DNA of 64,000 nucleotides from NCBI GenBank assembly GCA_036873755.1, contig JAVTVY010020440.1, positions 1-64,000 on the forward strand. Reading direction: 5' to 3'. The notes below the pieces were generated by a model. It saw only the letters and a program-made list of their open reading frames with translations. It was not told the DNA's origin and did no database searches. How positions within the stretch are numbered: position 1 is the stretch's first letter; each line of letters begins with the position of its first letter. A program made the translations under genes and the position numbers. The stretch comes from Hanleya hanleyi. Taxonomy: Eukaryota > Mollusca > Polyplacophora > Lepidopleurida > Hanleyidae. This document shows, in pieces, positions 1-11,045 of this stretch.

Positions 1-875
1 GTGAAAAATGTCATTATGCCTCTTGAACAGTTCGATAAAGCCTTCAACCCCATTCCACAGTTTCACAGATCAAAGTGATAGACCTGATAATAAATTCATT
101 GAAAATTAACTTTGACGGAAATATAAATTTTCCATTTTGCTCGGCAAAGTAAGCGGGAAGGGAGACTGAAGAGCGTAGATGTTCGCGCTATGACTAAATC
201 CTTGAAATTTGTTTGGATTTCCAAATATTTGAAAGCCTTTTTGATTTGCAAAAATCAACGGCTGAACGGAATGTTTTGAAACTTGGAATTCACGATACTT
301 GTACCAAGACATTGCCAAAGCGATTATTGTGACTTCGTCTGTCAATTCAGTATAGACGGCACGGACCAGTCCACATCGTCGGATTTTGAACGAGGAAAGC
401 GAATATATATATATTGTGTCAAATCTATTAGTCAATTCCTGCAATTGTGGGTTAGAAGTTGAAAATTACTTCCCTTGGCATGAAAACACTTGCAGATGGC
501 GCTTTTTTCTACAATTACCACTACCTCCGCTGATATGTCTTTCACTGTATTATTGCCACTGCCGCAGGTTTTGACTACAATGTAGTCATTTCTCACTTGT
601 TCAATCTATGACCGGCTCTCCCAGAAAGTGTCGAATTTACGCATGCAAACGCTGTGTTGTGGTGCATTATGATAGTAGGATTACGGCATTTGTATCACAT
701 GTGTTATTCTCTGCGAAAATTATCAAAACTATAATCCAGTGTTTAGCCTCTCAACCCATCCCACCCCTCTGCCCCGGCTCCGCCGTGCCTGAATAGGTGT
801 TAGTAAAATCCGTCTGCATTTCTGTTTAGGAGTGGACTACAGCTATACATATACAATTATCAGCATGTCTGACCC
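1..875. other. No recognised gene
   Basis: AT-rich non-coding sequence with a short (TA)n run near 404-415. Short open frames on both strands show no recognisable domain or convincing splice context. I see nothing else here. Confidence 0.5.
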
Positions 876-3795
876 ATTTTTGTCCCCAGCCGCAACGCGG
901 CCGGGGACTTTAAAATGGTTCTTGCTTCTATGTGTCCGTGCATGCACGGACATGTCCGTGCAAATACTTCGTAAGCAATAACTTCTAAATGCTTTGTCGG
1001 ATTCCTCCGAAATTTGGCATCTGCATTCTTTGCGACAAGACGTCTCTTGGTATTATGTTTCAGCAAGATCCGCCTGTAGGTGGCGCCACTGGGTCTTGTT
1101 CCAATCTTTAGTACATGTCCGTGCAAATGCTTCGTAAGCGATAACTCCTAAATGCTTTGTCGGATTCCTCCGAAATTTGGCATCTGCATTCTTTGCGACA
1201 AGACGTCTCTTGGTATTATGTTTCAGCAAGATCCGCCTGTAGGTGGCGCCACTGGGGCACGGACATGTCCATGCAAATACTTCGTAAGCAATAACTTCTA
1301 AATGCTTTCTCGGATTTCTCCGAAATTTGGCATCTGCATTCTTTGCGACAAGACGTCTCTTGGTATTATGTTTCAGCAAGATCCGCCTGTAGGTGGCGCC
1401 ACTGGGTCTTGTTCCAATCTTTAGTGCATGTCCGTGCAAATACTTCGTAAGCAATAACTTCTAAATGCTTTGTCGGATTCCTCCGAAATTTGGCATCTGC
1501 ATTCTTTGTGACAAGACGTCTCTTGGTATTATGTTTCAGCAAGATCCGCCTGTAGGTGGCGCCACTGGGGTCTTGCTTCTATGTGTCCGTGCATGCACGA
1601 ACATGTCCGTGCAAATACTTCGTAAGCAATAACTTCTAAATGCTTTGTCGGATTCCTCCGAAATTTGGCATCTGCATTCTTTGCGACAAGACGTCTCTTG
1701 GTATTTCGTTTCAGCAAGATTCGCCTGTAGGTGGCGCCACTGGGTCTTGTTCCAATCTTTAGTGCATGTCAGTGCATGTCCGTGCAAATACTTCGTAAGC
1801 GATAACTCCTAAATGCTTTGTCGGATTCCTCCGAAATTTGGCATCTGCATTCTTTGCGACAAGACGTATGTTGGTATTACGTTTCAGCAAGATCCGCTTG
1901 TAGGTGGCGCCACTGGGTCTTGTTCCAATCTTTAGTGGATGTTCGTGCAAATGCTTCATAAGCGATAACTCCTAACTGCTTTGTCGGATTCCTCCGAAAT
2001 TTGGCATCTGCATTCTTTGCGACAAGACGTCTGTTGGTATTACGTTTCAGCAAGATCCGCCTGTAGGTGGCGCCACTGGGTCTTGTTCCAATATTTAGTG
2101 CATGTCCGTGCAAATACTGCGTAAGCGATAACTCCTAAATGCTTTGTCGGATTCCTCCGAAATTTGGCATCTGCATTCTTTGCGACAAGACGTCGCTGGT
2201 ATTACGTTTCAGCAAGATCCGCCTGTAAGTGGCGCCACTGGGTCTTGTTCCAATCTTTAATGCATGTCCGTTCATGTTTGTTCAAATCCTTCGCGAGCGA
2301 TAACTTTCGAACAATTTGTCGGATTTCTTCGAAATTTGGTAAATGCATTCCCTGCGTCAAAACACCGTTGGTGATGCATTTCAGCAAAATCCACCCGGAG
2401 GTGGCGCCACTAGAGTTCATTCCATTATTCCATGCTGCAAGTGATAACTTAGAAACACTTGGTCAAATTTCTTTGAAATATCCTACATATGTACCTTTCT
2501 GGGTAACATGAGAAACGTTGCGGCTCATCGGATTCTTCTCAAATTTGGCATGCATTTACCATGCCAGGAGCTGTTGCTTGGGATTGCCTTTCGCTCACTT
2601 GCACTCACAGGTGGCGCCACCTGGTGGCAACATCACAAATTCGTTTCCGGGTAATAACTTGAGAACTGACCATCGGATTCTTCTCAAATTTTGTATGAAT
2701 GTACCGTGACATAAGATGTCGCTTGATAATGCATTTCACTGACTTGCGCCTAGAGGTGGCGTCACTTGAAATATCCTACATATGTACCTTTCTGGGTAAC
2801 ATGAGAAACGTTGCGGCTCATCGGATTCTTCTCAAATTTGGCATGCATTTACCATGCCAGGAGCTGTTGCTTGGGATTGCCTTTCGCTCACTTGCACTCA
2901 CAGGTGGCGCCACCTGGTGGCAACATCACAAATTCGTTTCCGGGTAATAACTTGAGAACTGACCATCGGATTCTTCTCAAATTTTGTATGAATGTACCGT
3001 GACATAAGATGTCGCTTGATAATGCATTTCACTGACTTGCGCCTAGACGTGGCGTCACCTGGTGTCAAAATCTAAATTTGGTTTCTGGGCAATAACTTGA
3101 GGACCCTCATCGGATTCTTCTCAAATTTGGTATGCAGATGTCCCCACGATACCATGTTCCTTGGGATTGTATTTTTCCCGCTTCTGCCTACAGGTGGCGT
3201 CTCCTGGTGGAAAAATTTGTTTCCGGGCAATAATTTGGCAACTGCTCATCAGATTATTCTCACATTTTGTATTCATATGTGACCCGCCCCAAATAACATG
3301 AACACCGGTGGGCATCTAGTACCGGCAATAACTTGAGGACCCCTCTTCAGAGTCTCAAAGTTCATATGCCGATACCATGACATGAGATGTCATTTGGGAT
3401 TGTGTTTTGCCTGCTTGCACCTACAGGTGGTGACTCCTTGTGGCAAAGTCTAAATTTGGTTTCTGGGCAATAGATTGAGGATGCCTTCATATTCTTGTCA
3501 AATTTAGTTTGCAGATAATATGCCATGAGTTCTCTTGGGGTTGCATTTCGGTTACATAATTTTCATGCTACATGGTAAAGAAAATATATTAGAGTAGCAA
3601 TCAACATTCAGTCAGCCATTCGGAGTTGATCTCAAAACCTGGGAAGATGGAAAGACCCCTCTGCTTCTTACGCCTGTGAAGTAGCTGTTGCCATCCTCAT
3701 GAATATCTTCTGAAACCGACAGCGCTTATAAATATTGCTGCCATTTTGGCGGGGGACCTAGCATCCTCTGGCTACTTGTTAATTCTTTGAAGTGA
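876..3795 (+). mobile_element. Satellite-bearing Helitron-like non-autonomous element, copy L
   Basis: The left end has a hairpin at about 881-907 (GTCCCC-GCCGC / GCGGC-GGGGAC). It is followed by about nine tandem units of 150-174 bp; the motif CATCTGCATTCTTTGCGAC recurs at about 1018, 1181, 1331, 1495, 1669, 1842, 2005 and 2169. More diverged units follow, each carrying GTGGCGCCAC. A 293-bp stretch is duplicated nearly exactly (about 2470-2760 and 2763-3053). Near the right end GGCGGGGGAC (about 3747-3756) is the inverse of the left terminal GTCCCC(C/A)GCC. An inverted partner lies at 51500-53492 and has the same two boundaries. A 5' hairpin, subterminal inverted repeats and a tandem core resemble Helentron/HINE (oyster 'pearl'-like) elements. 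That class is inference; the repeat structure is seen directly. Confidence 0.6.
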
Positions 3796-4130
3796 GCCGC
3801 CATACCGCTCGAGCCAACGCTACAAGCTCCTCAATTATCTGTAATGGTTGGTGCCGAGCAAAACAATTTTGGTGATATTATCGGACCAACACAGAGAATC
3901 CATGTGAATTGGCAGGTTTGGGCATAGAGTCATAGGGTTGCCTTTTAGTCGGCAGACGCCGTCAACTTTTCCCACCTCTATAGCCTACATATCTCTCCAA
4001 TTTATCCAAAGTTTATTACTTCAATGGCATTATCAGACTTCATACTGCATATCTAAACGCTGTTTCACCGGGGAGTTGTCAGTTAACAAAATAAAAGCTG
4101 CAGAAGTAAGACGGAATTTCATTGGTCAAT
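3796..4130. other. No recognised gene
   Basis: Unique-looking AT-rich sequence between the satellite element and the palindrome cluster. A short open frame (3938-4207) has no recognisable domain and runs into palindromic repeats. Confidence 0.4.
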
Positions 4131-4365
4131 TAAGTCGTTATAACGACTTAATAAGTCGTTATAACGACTTAATGCTGCAATTTCATTGGTCAATTAAGTC
4201 GTTATAACGACATAATAAAAAAAAAAATAAATAAAAAAAAATAGCCCCTATTTTTTTATTTTTTTTTATTAAGTTGTTATAACGACTTAATAAGACGAAA
4301 AGAAAAATTTTCAGCCCCCATTTTTTTTTTTTTTTTTTTTTAAGTCGTTATAACGACTTAATAAG
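4131..4365. repeat. Cluster of 20-bp perfect palindromes
   Basis: TAAGTCGTTATAACGACTTA is a perfect palindrome at 4131-4150 and 4152-4171. Diverged copies follow near 4195, 4269 and 4340, separated by A/T homopolymer tracts. The copies alternate with a repeated AATTTCATTGGTCAAT segment. The structure suggests a small fold-back repeat; the function is unknown. Confidence 0.7.
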
Positions 4366-5012
4366 AAGAAAAAAAAATTTCAGGGGTTGAAAAAAATAAT
4401 TTCCATGTCCCTTTTACGGCTCCGTAGATTTGGCACCCGAACAAATCTTTTTAAAGCTGTAGTGGGAATGAAAATGAAAGAGGATAATCGCATTAAGTTG
4501 GGGTCCATTTAGCACCGCGGAGGTAGGATTGTATATAGCTGTATGTGAACGAATTATATATAGGTCACCGCTTAGACCTGCCGCATGTACTTGAAGAAGT
4601 TGTTTGAAATTGTAGTGTAAGGGCGGCTTCCCATGCGGATTGCGCGGCCCATCACGTCAATGTTTCATTCAATTTTCACAGTACATTTCTTATTTTGGTT
4701 GAGATCTTTACAATTGCTATTTGAATAGCGGGGTGACATGTCACCTAAATACAAAACTCTCCGGACGCAATTGTCGGGGTCACAACATGTGCATTTAGCT
4801 CTGTTATATGTCATGTCAGCGGTTGATTTTCAATGCATTGATATATATATATATATACACGCTCTGGATTGGTCGATTTTCAATACAATATAGGTATTGA
4901 TATTACAATTTCAATACATTACCAAATGTTCAACGCAATGGATTATGACAGGGATGGCCTACCATATGAGAGCCCCATCAAAACTTGACGACTTATGAGA
5001 TATTCAGAATGC
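4366..5012. other. No recognised gene; TA microsatellite
   Basis: Non-coding. It contains a (TA)n tract at about 4841-4856 and a pair of similar 'ttggtcgattttcaata' stretches. The last four bases (AATG, 5009-5012) form the left target duplication of the next element. Confidence 0.5.
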
Positions 5013-7389
5013 TATGGAAGTCGATAGCGGCCACTCGCGTTCTCGCTATCTCGCCCTGTAGATTTGGCCAGGCGAATTGGCGGAAATACGAGAATTAGGG
5101 GCGCGAATGGCCGATAGCGGCCATCAATAAGGTCGCGGCACGATAACACGAGAACACGCGAACGATGCCATTAGCGAGTCGCGACCTACCATTCGCGTGT
5201 TCTCGTCTTCTCGCATACTCGCCTCAGAATAGGTCGCGGCACGCGAACACGCGAACACGCGAATGGCCGATAGCGGCCATCAAAATGGTCGCGGCACGAT
5301 AACACGAGAACACGCGAATGATGCCATTAGCGAGTCGCGATCTACCATTCGCGTGTTCTCGTCTTCTCGCATACTCGCCTCTGGATAGGTCGCGGCACGC
5401 GAACACGCGAACGCGCGAATGGCCGATAGCGGCCATCAAGAAGGTCGGGGCACAATAATATAAATCTAAATATAATTTAATACGAAACGAAATTTAGTAT
5501 TTTTCCGTTTTACGAAATGAAATCCGATGATACAGTCAAGCGACAGACAAAGGAACAGTACTTCATTCAGAAGTTCAAATGTGAATTAAACTGTTAATAA
5601 TACCGTTATTGATATATGAACTGTGGAATTGAACAATTAATTATTTCTTTTATGCATGTATCGACTGAAAAAGGAGATGTCAGGCCTACCGAAATTTAAA
5701 AAATCATGTAACCTGTTATATTTTGAAACTCCCAAAACTCTCAGATAATAAATATTGTTCTCGAAATTTGGTTTGAAAAGCATCTGCAAGCATATAAAAA
5801 TGAACGAAAATCAATAAAGAGATGGAAACTACATGGTCTTTGCTCTGTCTTGTTCTACTCTTGTTTATGTCAGCTCGCGCGTCGCCTCAAAAAATACGCA
5901 TGAACACCCTTTTCCCAAACATATCAGTAGAACGATCTCCCTTGATCAAATGGAGATCTGCAGCCTTCCATTTGTCTGCAAAGTGATGTTGAGAGTCAGA
6001 AAAGGCCGTTAACTGTTCACATATAGTGTTCACAGATGGAAAAGGTTGACAACTATCACCCCGAGAAAGTGATTAGTTTGGGCCATCACTCTTTTTTACG
6101 ATCCCTTTTAAAAACGATATACATCACATCTGAAGAGTGATGAGCAATGATGAGTGTAAATTTAGCTCATCACCTTTTAAAGGTGATGAGGCAAAATCAT
6201 CACCCTTAAAAGATGATGACCATCATAACCCTTCGTTGATGATCAGAACTGGTCATCACATTTTTTTCTGGCTGTATTGGAGAATGAATGTTTCTGGTTC
6301 GAGACGTGGCACTGTATCTCAACATATTGACCTACAGCTGTCCTGAAACGGGACTCTCCTGAAATAAATTACAATACGCAAAATAGGGTCTGAAAGCCAG
6401 AAACACGTTTGTTTTTTTTTTCTTTTTTTTGTACTGCTAAACCGGTTTCGTCCATTTTATGGTCTTTTCAATAGCAATGATATATTTTTTTCCTATGTGA
6501 AGTTATATATATATATATACATATAGTTGCCTTGCTGTTTTTATATACAAATTAGACACTGGAGACATATTTACAATATACTGGAGAAGCCAAATCCTAA
6601 CAGTTTGTTATAATGCGACAATGATATATACTATAGAACAAGAACTAAACAATTAGCTGCATTGCCCTGATGCTGAACATAAGATGACATGTCCGTTGGG
6701 TTAGTTTTGTCTGACACGTCTAGACTTGATAAATGCATGGTTAGTTTTTACCGACAGTTGTCTGACATCTCCTTTTTCAGTCGATACATGCATAACAGAA
6801 ATAATTAATTGTTCTATTCACATTTGAACTTCTGAATGAAGTACTGTTCCATTGTCTGTCGCTTGACTGTATCATCGGATTTCATTTTGTAAAACGGAAA
6901 AATACTAAATTTCGTTTCGTATTAAATTATGTTCAGATTTATATTATCGTGCCGCGACCTTCTTGATGGCCGCTATCGGCCATTCGCGCGTTCGCGTGTT
7001 CGCGTGCCGCGACCTATCCTGAGGCGAGTATGCGAGAAGACGAGAACACGCGAATGGTAGGTCGCGACTCGCTAATGGCATCGTTCGCGTGTTCTCGTGT
7101 TATCGTGCCGCGACCTTTTTGATGGCCGCTATCGGCCATTCGCGCGTTTGTGTGTTCGCGTGCCGCGACCTATCCTGAGGCGAGTATGCGAGAAGACGAG
7201 AACATGCGAATGGTAGTCGCGACTCGCCAACGGCATCGTTCGCGTGTTCTCGTGTTATCGTGCCGCGAACTTTTTGATGGCCGCTATCGGCCATTCGCGC
7301 CCCTAATTCTCGTATTTTCGCCATTTCGCCTGGCCAAATCTACAGGGCGAGATAGCGAGAACGCGAGTGGCCGCTATCGGCTTCCATAG
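5013..7389. mobile_element. 2.4-kb DNA transposon-like element with about 0.65-kb inverted arms
   Basis: The ends CTATGGAAG(T/C)CGATAGCGG and CCGCTATCGGCTTCCATAG are inverse of each other. AATG flanks both sides (5009-5012 and 7390-7393), consistent with a 4-bp target duplication. The arms pair over about 5013-5685 and 6765-7389. Each arm contains tandem GC-rich units ('gaacacgcgaa', 'ggtcgcggcac', 'gatagcggccat') about 165 bp long, then an AT-rich outer-loop sequence. The centre (about 5690-6760) carries no transposase-like reading frame, so it is non-autonomous. The open frames in the arms are artefacts of the GC-rich repeat. The superfamily is not determined. Confidence 0.8.
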
Positions 7390-7436
7390 AATGCTGGCAG
7401 CTTTCTGGTAAAAATGAAAGTCCGTATTTTATCACC

Positions 7437-7872
7437 GGCTATAGGTCGGCTCCAGTCACATCCAGTGAGGGTTTTAGATAATGTTATTACGAATCACCCA
7501 TCTCTGAAACTGCCGTACATCTAATCTGCGCACTATTTTAAAATCTTGCGCACTATTGTGAAATAGTAACGAATATATCGCCGTCTGAATTTTCCAGTCG
7601 ACAACTTCCACTTTATACGCGCCATATTCAATTGCAAACGGCCAGTACACATATACCGTGACGTCACCAAAATGGCGCGTAGAGAGTTGAAGTATTCGAC
7701 TGGAAAATTCAGACGGCGATATATGCGTCACTATTTCACAATAGTGCGCAAGATTTTAAAATAGTGCGCAGGAGGGGATAGAGATTAGATGTACGGCAGT
7801 TTCAGAGGTGGGTGATTCGTAATAAAATTATCTAAAACCCTCGCTGGAGGTGACTGGGGCCGACCTATAGCC
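7437..7872. mobile_element. Palindromic MITE (436 bp)
   Basis: It begins GGCTATAGGTCGGC and ends with the inverse GCCGACCTATAGCC. The two halves are inverse over nearly their whole length, including 'ttgcgcactattgtgaaatagt' and 'cgccgtctgaattttccagtcga' on the left and their complements on the right. It has no coding capacity. A clear target duplication was not found. The open frame at 7474-7731 is only the palindrome read through. Confidence 0.75.
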
Positions 7873-8186
7873 CTCATACTTGTGAGGTCTATATATTATT
7901 TAGCTAATAAAGTACATGATTATACTTAAACTTATACGGATACTCATAGACATATATCTCGAGCATTTTGGATGAGATGAGATTCATATTTTATCTGCAC
8001 CCATGCCTTTCGAACAAATCTCTCGCCGAGACGAGATCACGTCTGTGACAATATCACGCGTTGGCACAGCCATGTGACGAGCGATGGGATCACATGAGTG
8101 ACTTGACCTTGGACTACGAGGTTGGGCTTTGGCGGCCAAAATTTGAAAATGCATATGAATTGAAGATATGGATGATAATTTCGTGG
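7873..8186. other. No recognised gene
   Basis: Short non-coding spacer between the palindromic MITE and the 46-bp array. It holds a CACGTCTGTGAC / GTCACTTGACC-like stretch but nothing I can assign. Confidence 0.4.
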
Positions 8187-8416
8187 AACTCTCATCCTAA
8201 ATAATCGAGCCATGAGTTTAAGATAAAATAACAACTCTCATCCAAAATAATCGAGCCATGGGTTTAAGATAAAATGACAATTCTCATCCAAAATAATCGA
8301 GCCATGGGTTTAAGATAAAATAACAACTCTCATCCAAAATAATCGAGCCATGGGTTTAAGATAAAATAACAACTCTCATCCAAAATAATCGAGCCATGGG
8401 TTTAAGATAAAATAAC
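8187..8416 (+). repeat. 46-bp tandem repeat, five units
   Basis: Units start at 8187, 8233, 8279, 8325 and 8371. Each reads AACTCTCATCCAAAATAATC... and ends ...TTTAAGATAAAATAAC. They differ by only a few substitutions, the first unit being the most diverged. The units are contiguous with no unique spacers, so this is a simple minisatellite and not a CRISPR. Confidence 0.9.
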
Positions 8417-8526
8417 GATGCTTTTATCACCATGTTCATTGCTAAAAACGGATTTTAGATCAGAAAGCAGAAAGCTGTCTGAATATCCCTTATTCTGTGT
8501 CAAACTTGAACTGGGTCTCTCATGAC

Positions 8527-8746
8527 CACAGGCCCGCAAAACAAGAGATTCGGGTGGGGGGAGGGGGGGGGGGTGGTATTAGGTTGAGTGAAGTGTCGAA
8601 ATATGGAGTCTCTATATATAACCCCATGCTTTATATAAATAAACATATTATTTATATAAAGCATGGGGTTATATATAGAGACCCCATATTTCGATACTTC
8701 ACCCTAATGCCCCCGCCCCATAAATCTCCGGTTTTGCGGGCCTGTG
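8527..8746. mobile_element. hAT-like MITE with 8-bp target duplication
   Basis: The terminal inverted repeat is CACAGGCCCGCAAAAC at the left and GTTTTGCGGGCCTGTG at the right. CTCATGAC directly repeats on both sides (8519-8526 and 8747-8754). An 8-bp duplication is characteristic of the hAT superfamily. The 220-bp element is almost a full palindrome: an AACCCCATGCTTTATATAAA arm pairs with its inverse around 8640-8655. A G-rich run lies at 8551-8575. Half of a related copy is at about 20927-21025. Confidence 0.85.
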
Positions 8747-8983
8747 CTCATGACCAAGGCCTCAGACAGATTTTAGAGCGTTGATTTTCGGGTCTATATT
8801 TTACAATTTTCTCATATCTTTTACAATGATGCTTTTACTAATGTTTCCATGCCAATTTGTCACAGTTCCATCGCCATAGCCATATCATACGACAGACACC
8901 ATGATAAGATCTTGATATTCCCGATTTCGAATTCAAATCAGCTGAACGATGCAAAATACTAATCTGAAAAAGTTCAATTTCAG

Positions 8984-9101
8984 CCTCACACAAGTTGTCC
9001 TATGTTCAAGTGTTCAGCGCCAGAGTGTAATAACTGGGAATGGGAATACAGTCAGATTAACGGTTTAAGATGTCGCCACTGTCCAGTATGTCCTGAAAAA
9101 A
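8984..9101 (+). CDS. Exon: six-cysteine module of modular extracellular protein
   Basis: The acceptor is TTCAATTTCAG and the donor A|GTGAGT; the exon enters in phase 0 and leaves in phase 1. It encodes 39 residues with spacing C-x4-C-x4-C-x14-C-x2-C-x2-C. The core is NNWEWEYSQINGLRC followed by CPVCP. Three paralogous exons downstream (32652, 47311, 59549) share the Y..INGL+C..C..C core, which supports real coding sequence. The fold resembles short VWC/antistasin-like cysteine modules, but I cannot assign a named family. Its phase-1 donor matches the phase-1 acceptor of the EGF exon at 16264. A preceding exon ending in phase 0 must exist but was not found. The protein is inferred to be secreted or extracellular. 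Confidence 0.75.
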
Positions 9102-9158
9102 GTGAGTTAGCTTTTAGCAGACGTAAGTAGTATATAAAAACCCGATTGAGTCGTTTTT

Positions 9159-9300
9159 TCATGCAAATTTGTGGAGCATGTGTGGAGCAAACGGAGTTCT
9201 CGTCCAATCAGAAGCGAGTATTTCAAATCCGACACAGAGCTCTCGTCCAATCAGAAGCGAGTATTTCAAATTGACCAAAAAGCTACCTCCAGCACAGGAG
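9159..9300. repeat. Short direct repeat with inverted CCAAT motif
   Basis: CGTCCAATCAGAAGCGAGTA occurs twice (about 9202 and 9246). CCAATCAGA recurs at about 12639, 12703 and 13952. On the minus strand it reads TCTGATTGG, a CCAAT-box-like string. Confidence 0.55.
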
Positions 9301-9414
9301 AGTTCCAATTTTTCCAGGTAAAAATAGTTCCATGTATTCATCCGCGGTGATGCTGTTTTGGCGGTGATGCGGTCTCGGGGAAAAAGCTTCCGCGGAGAAA
9401 AAGTAGTCCCTAGA

Positions 9415-10080
9415 TAAAATGGTCCGATTGGGTCGAGTGAGGTATCAAAGTGAAGCATTCGTGAAGGGGCATCTGATGGGCTGGGTGTGGGGTTGAAATA
9501 TCGGCATTCTGCGCATGCGCGGTGGCCAAAGGGTATGGAAATAGACGTTTTGGAGCTAGGGGAGCCTCTAATGGGTCGATGCGGTCGTATGAGGTATCAA
9601 AGTGAAGCCTAGGTGAGGGGCATCTGATGGGCTGGGTGTGGGGTTGAAATATCGGCATTCTGCGCATGCGCGGTGGCCCAAGGGTATGAAAATAGACGTT
9701 TTGGAGGTAGGGGAGCCCCTAATGGTCCAATGAGGTCATATGAGGTATCAATGTGAAGCATTCATGAAGGGGCATCTGATGGGCTGGGTGTGGGGTTGAA
9801 ATATCGGCATTTTGCGCATGCGCGGTGGCCAAAGTGTATGGAAATAGACTTTTTGGAGCTAGGGGAGCCTCTAATGGGTCGATGCGGTCGTATGAGGTAT
9901 CAAAGTGAAGCCTAGGTGAGGGGGCATCTGATGGGCTGGGTGTGGGGTTGAAATATCGGCATTCTGCGCATGCGCGGTGGCCCAAGTGTATGAAAATAGA
10001 CGTTTTGGCATCTAGGGGAGCCCCTAATGGTCCAAGGGGGTCATATCAGGTATCAATGTGAAGCCTATGTGAAGGGGCAT
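9415..10080 (+). repeat. 152-bp tandem array with TGCGCATGCGCG palindromes
   Basis: Four units have the TGCGCATGCGC core at about 9510, 9661, 9813 and 9965 (spacing 151-152 bp). Each also carries 'gaggtatcaaagtgaagc' and 'atctgatgggctgggtgtgg'. Open frames across it repeat the same peptide and are satellite artefacts. Confidence 0.85.
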
Positions 10081-11045
10081 CCAATCATGGGTGGGTGCAT
10101 GTAAAATTTTTCCTGAAAAAAAAAACGGAACACGGACTTCATCGAAAAATCCGGGAAAATGCCTATATATGGGGGGTATATAGGTCGCCGGGCTTAACGG
10201 GGCTTGCCTATTAATAGAGTTATCTCCCCCTAGTTTCAAGGTGGGTGTATGTAAAAATTTTCCTGAAAAAATACGGAACACGGACTTTATCCTAAATTAC
10301 GGGAAAATGCCTATATGGGGTATGGGGGGGTATAGGATCATCCTGGGAAACCTACTTCTAGACATTTGCGGTAGGGTTGTGGGATCTCGTTGTCTTAGTC
10401 TCGTCATTTAGAACATGATAGGAAGTGTCGCGGAGCGAAACGGGGAAATTTTTGAAAAAGTTCGAGGAGCCCTATATAGTCCCATACTTGGGGTATAGGA
10501 CCATCCTGGGAAACCCACTTCTAGACATTTGCGGTATAGGTTGTGGGGTCTCGTTTTCTCAGTCTCGTCATTTAGAACATGATAGAAAGTGTCGCGGAGC
10601 GAAACGGTGAAATTTTTGAAAAAGTTCGAGGAGCCCTATATAGTCCCATACTAGGGGTATAGGACCATCCTGGGAAACCTACTTCTAGACATTTGCGGTA
10701 TGGGTTGTGGGGTCTCGTTTTCTTAGTCTCGTCAAGACAAACATGATAGGAAGTGTCGCGGCACGAAATGGTGAAATTTTTGAAAAAGTACCATAAAGCC
10801 CCATATAGTCCCATATTGTCCCATACTGGGGTATAAGACCGATGTTTGTCCCACTGGGAAACCTACTTCTACACATTTGCGGTATAGGTTGTGGGGTCTC
10901 GTTTTCTTAGTCTCGTCAAGACAAACATGATAGGAAGTGTCCCGGCACGAATCGGTGAAATTTTTGAAAAAAAGTCACCGAGGCCTGGGTAGGCCCATAG
11001 GCCTATACTGCATGGCTATGGGTGTATAGGGCCATACGGGGTGGA
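10081..11045 (+). repeat. Tandem array of about 163-bp units (GGGAAACC type)
   Basis: GGGAAACCTACTTCTAGACA-type motifs recur at 10345, 10508, 10672 and 10856. Each is followed by 'ttgcggta' and a TCTCGTTTTCTTAGTCTCGTC-like string. The first 250 bp contain two diverged copies of another motif ('tttttcctgaaaaaa..cggaacacggactt'). Confidence 0.8.

Noticed and set aside
860..2511. Several overlapping open frames with RRILLKHNTKRRLVAKNADAKF peptide
   Set aside because: They are the ~165-bp satellite translated; the same peptide appears in the inverted copy at 52.6-53.3 kb and varies with repeat decay.
7474..7731. Open frame on the minus strand
   Set aside because: It lies inside a palindromic MITE and is explained by the inverted repeat.
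8187..8416. CRISPR-like regular repeats
   Set aside because: Units are contiguous with no unique spacers and the DNA is eukaryotic.
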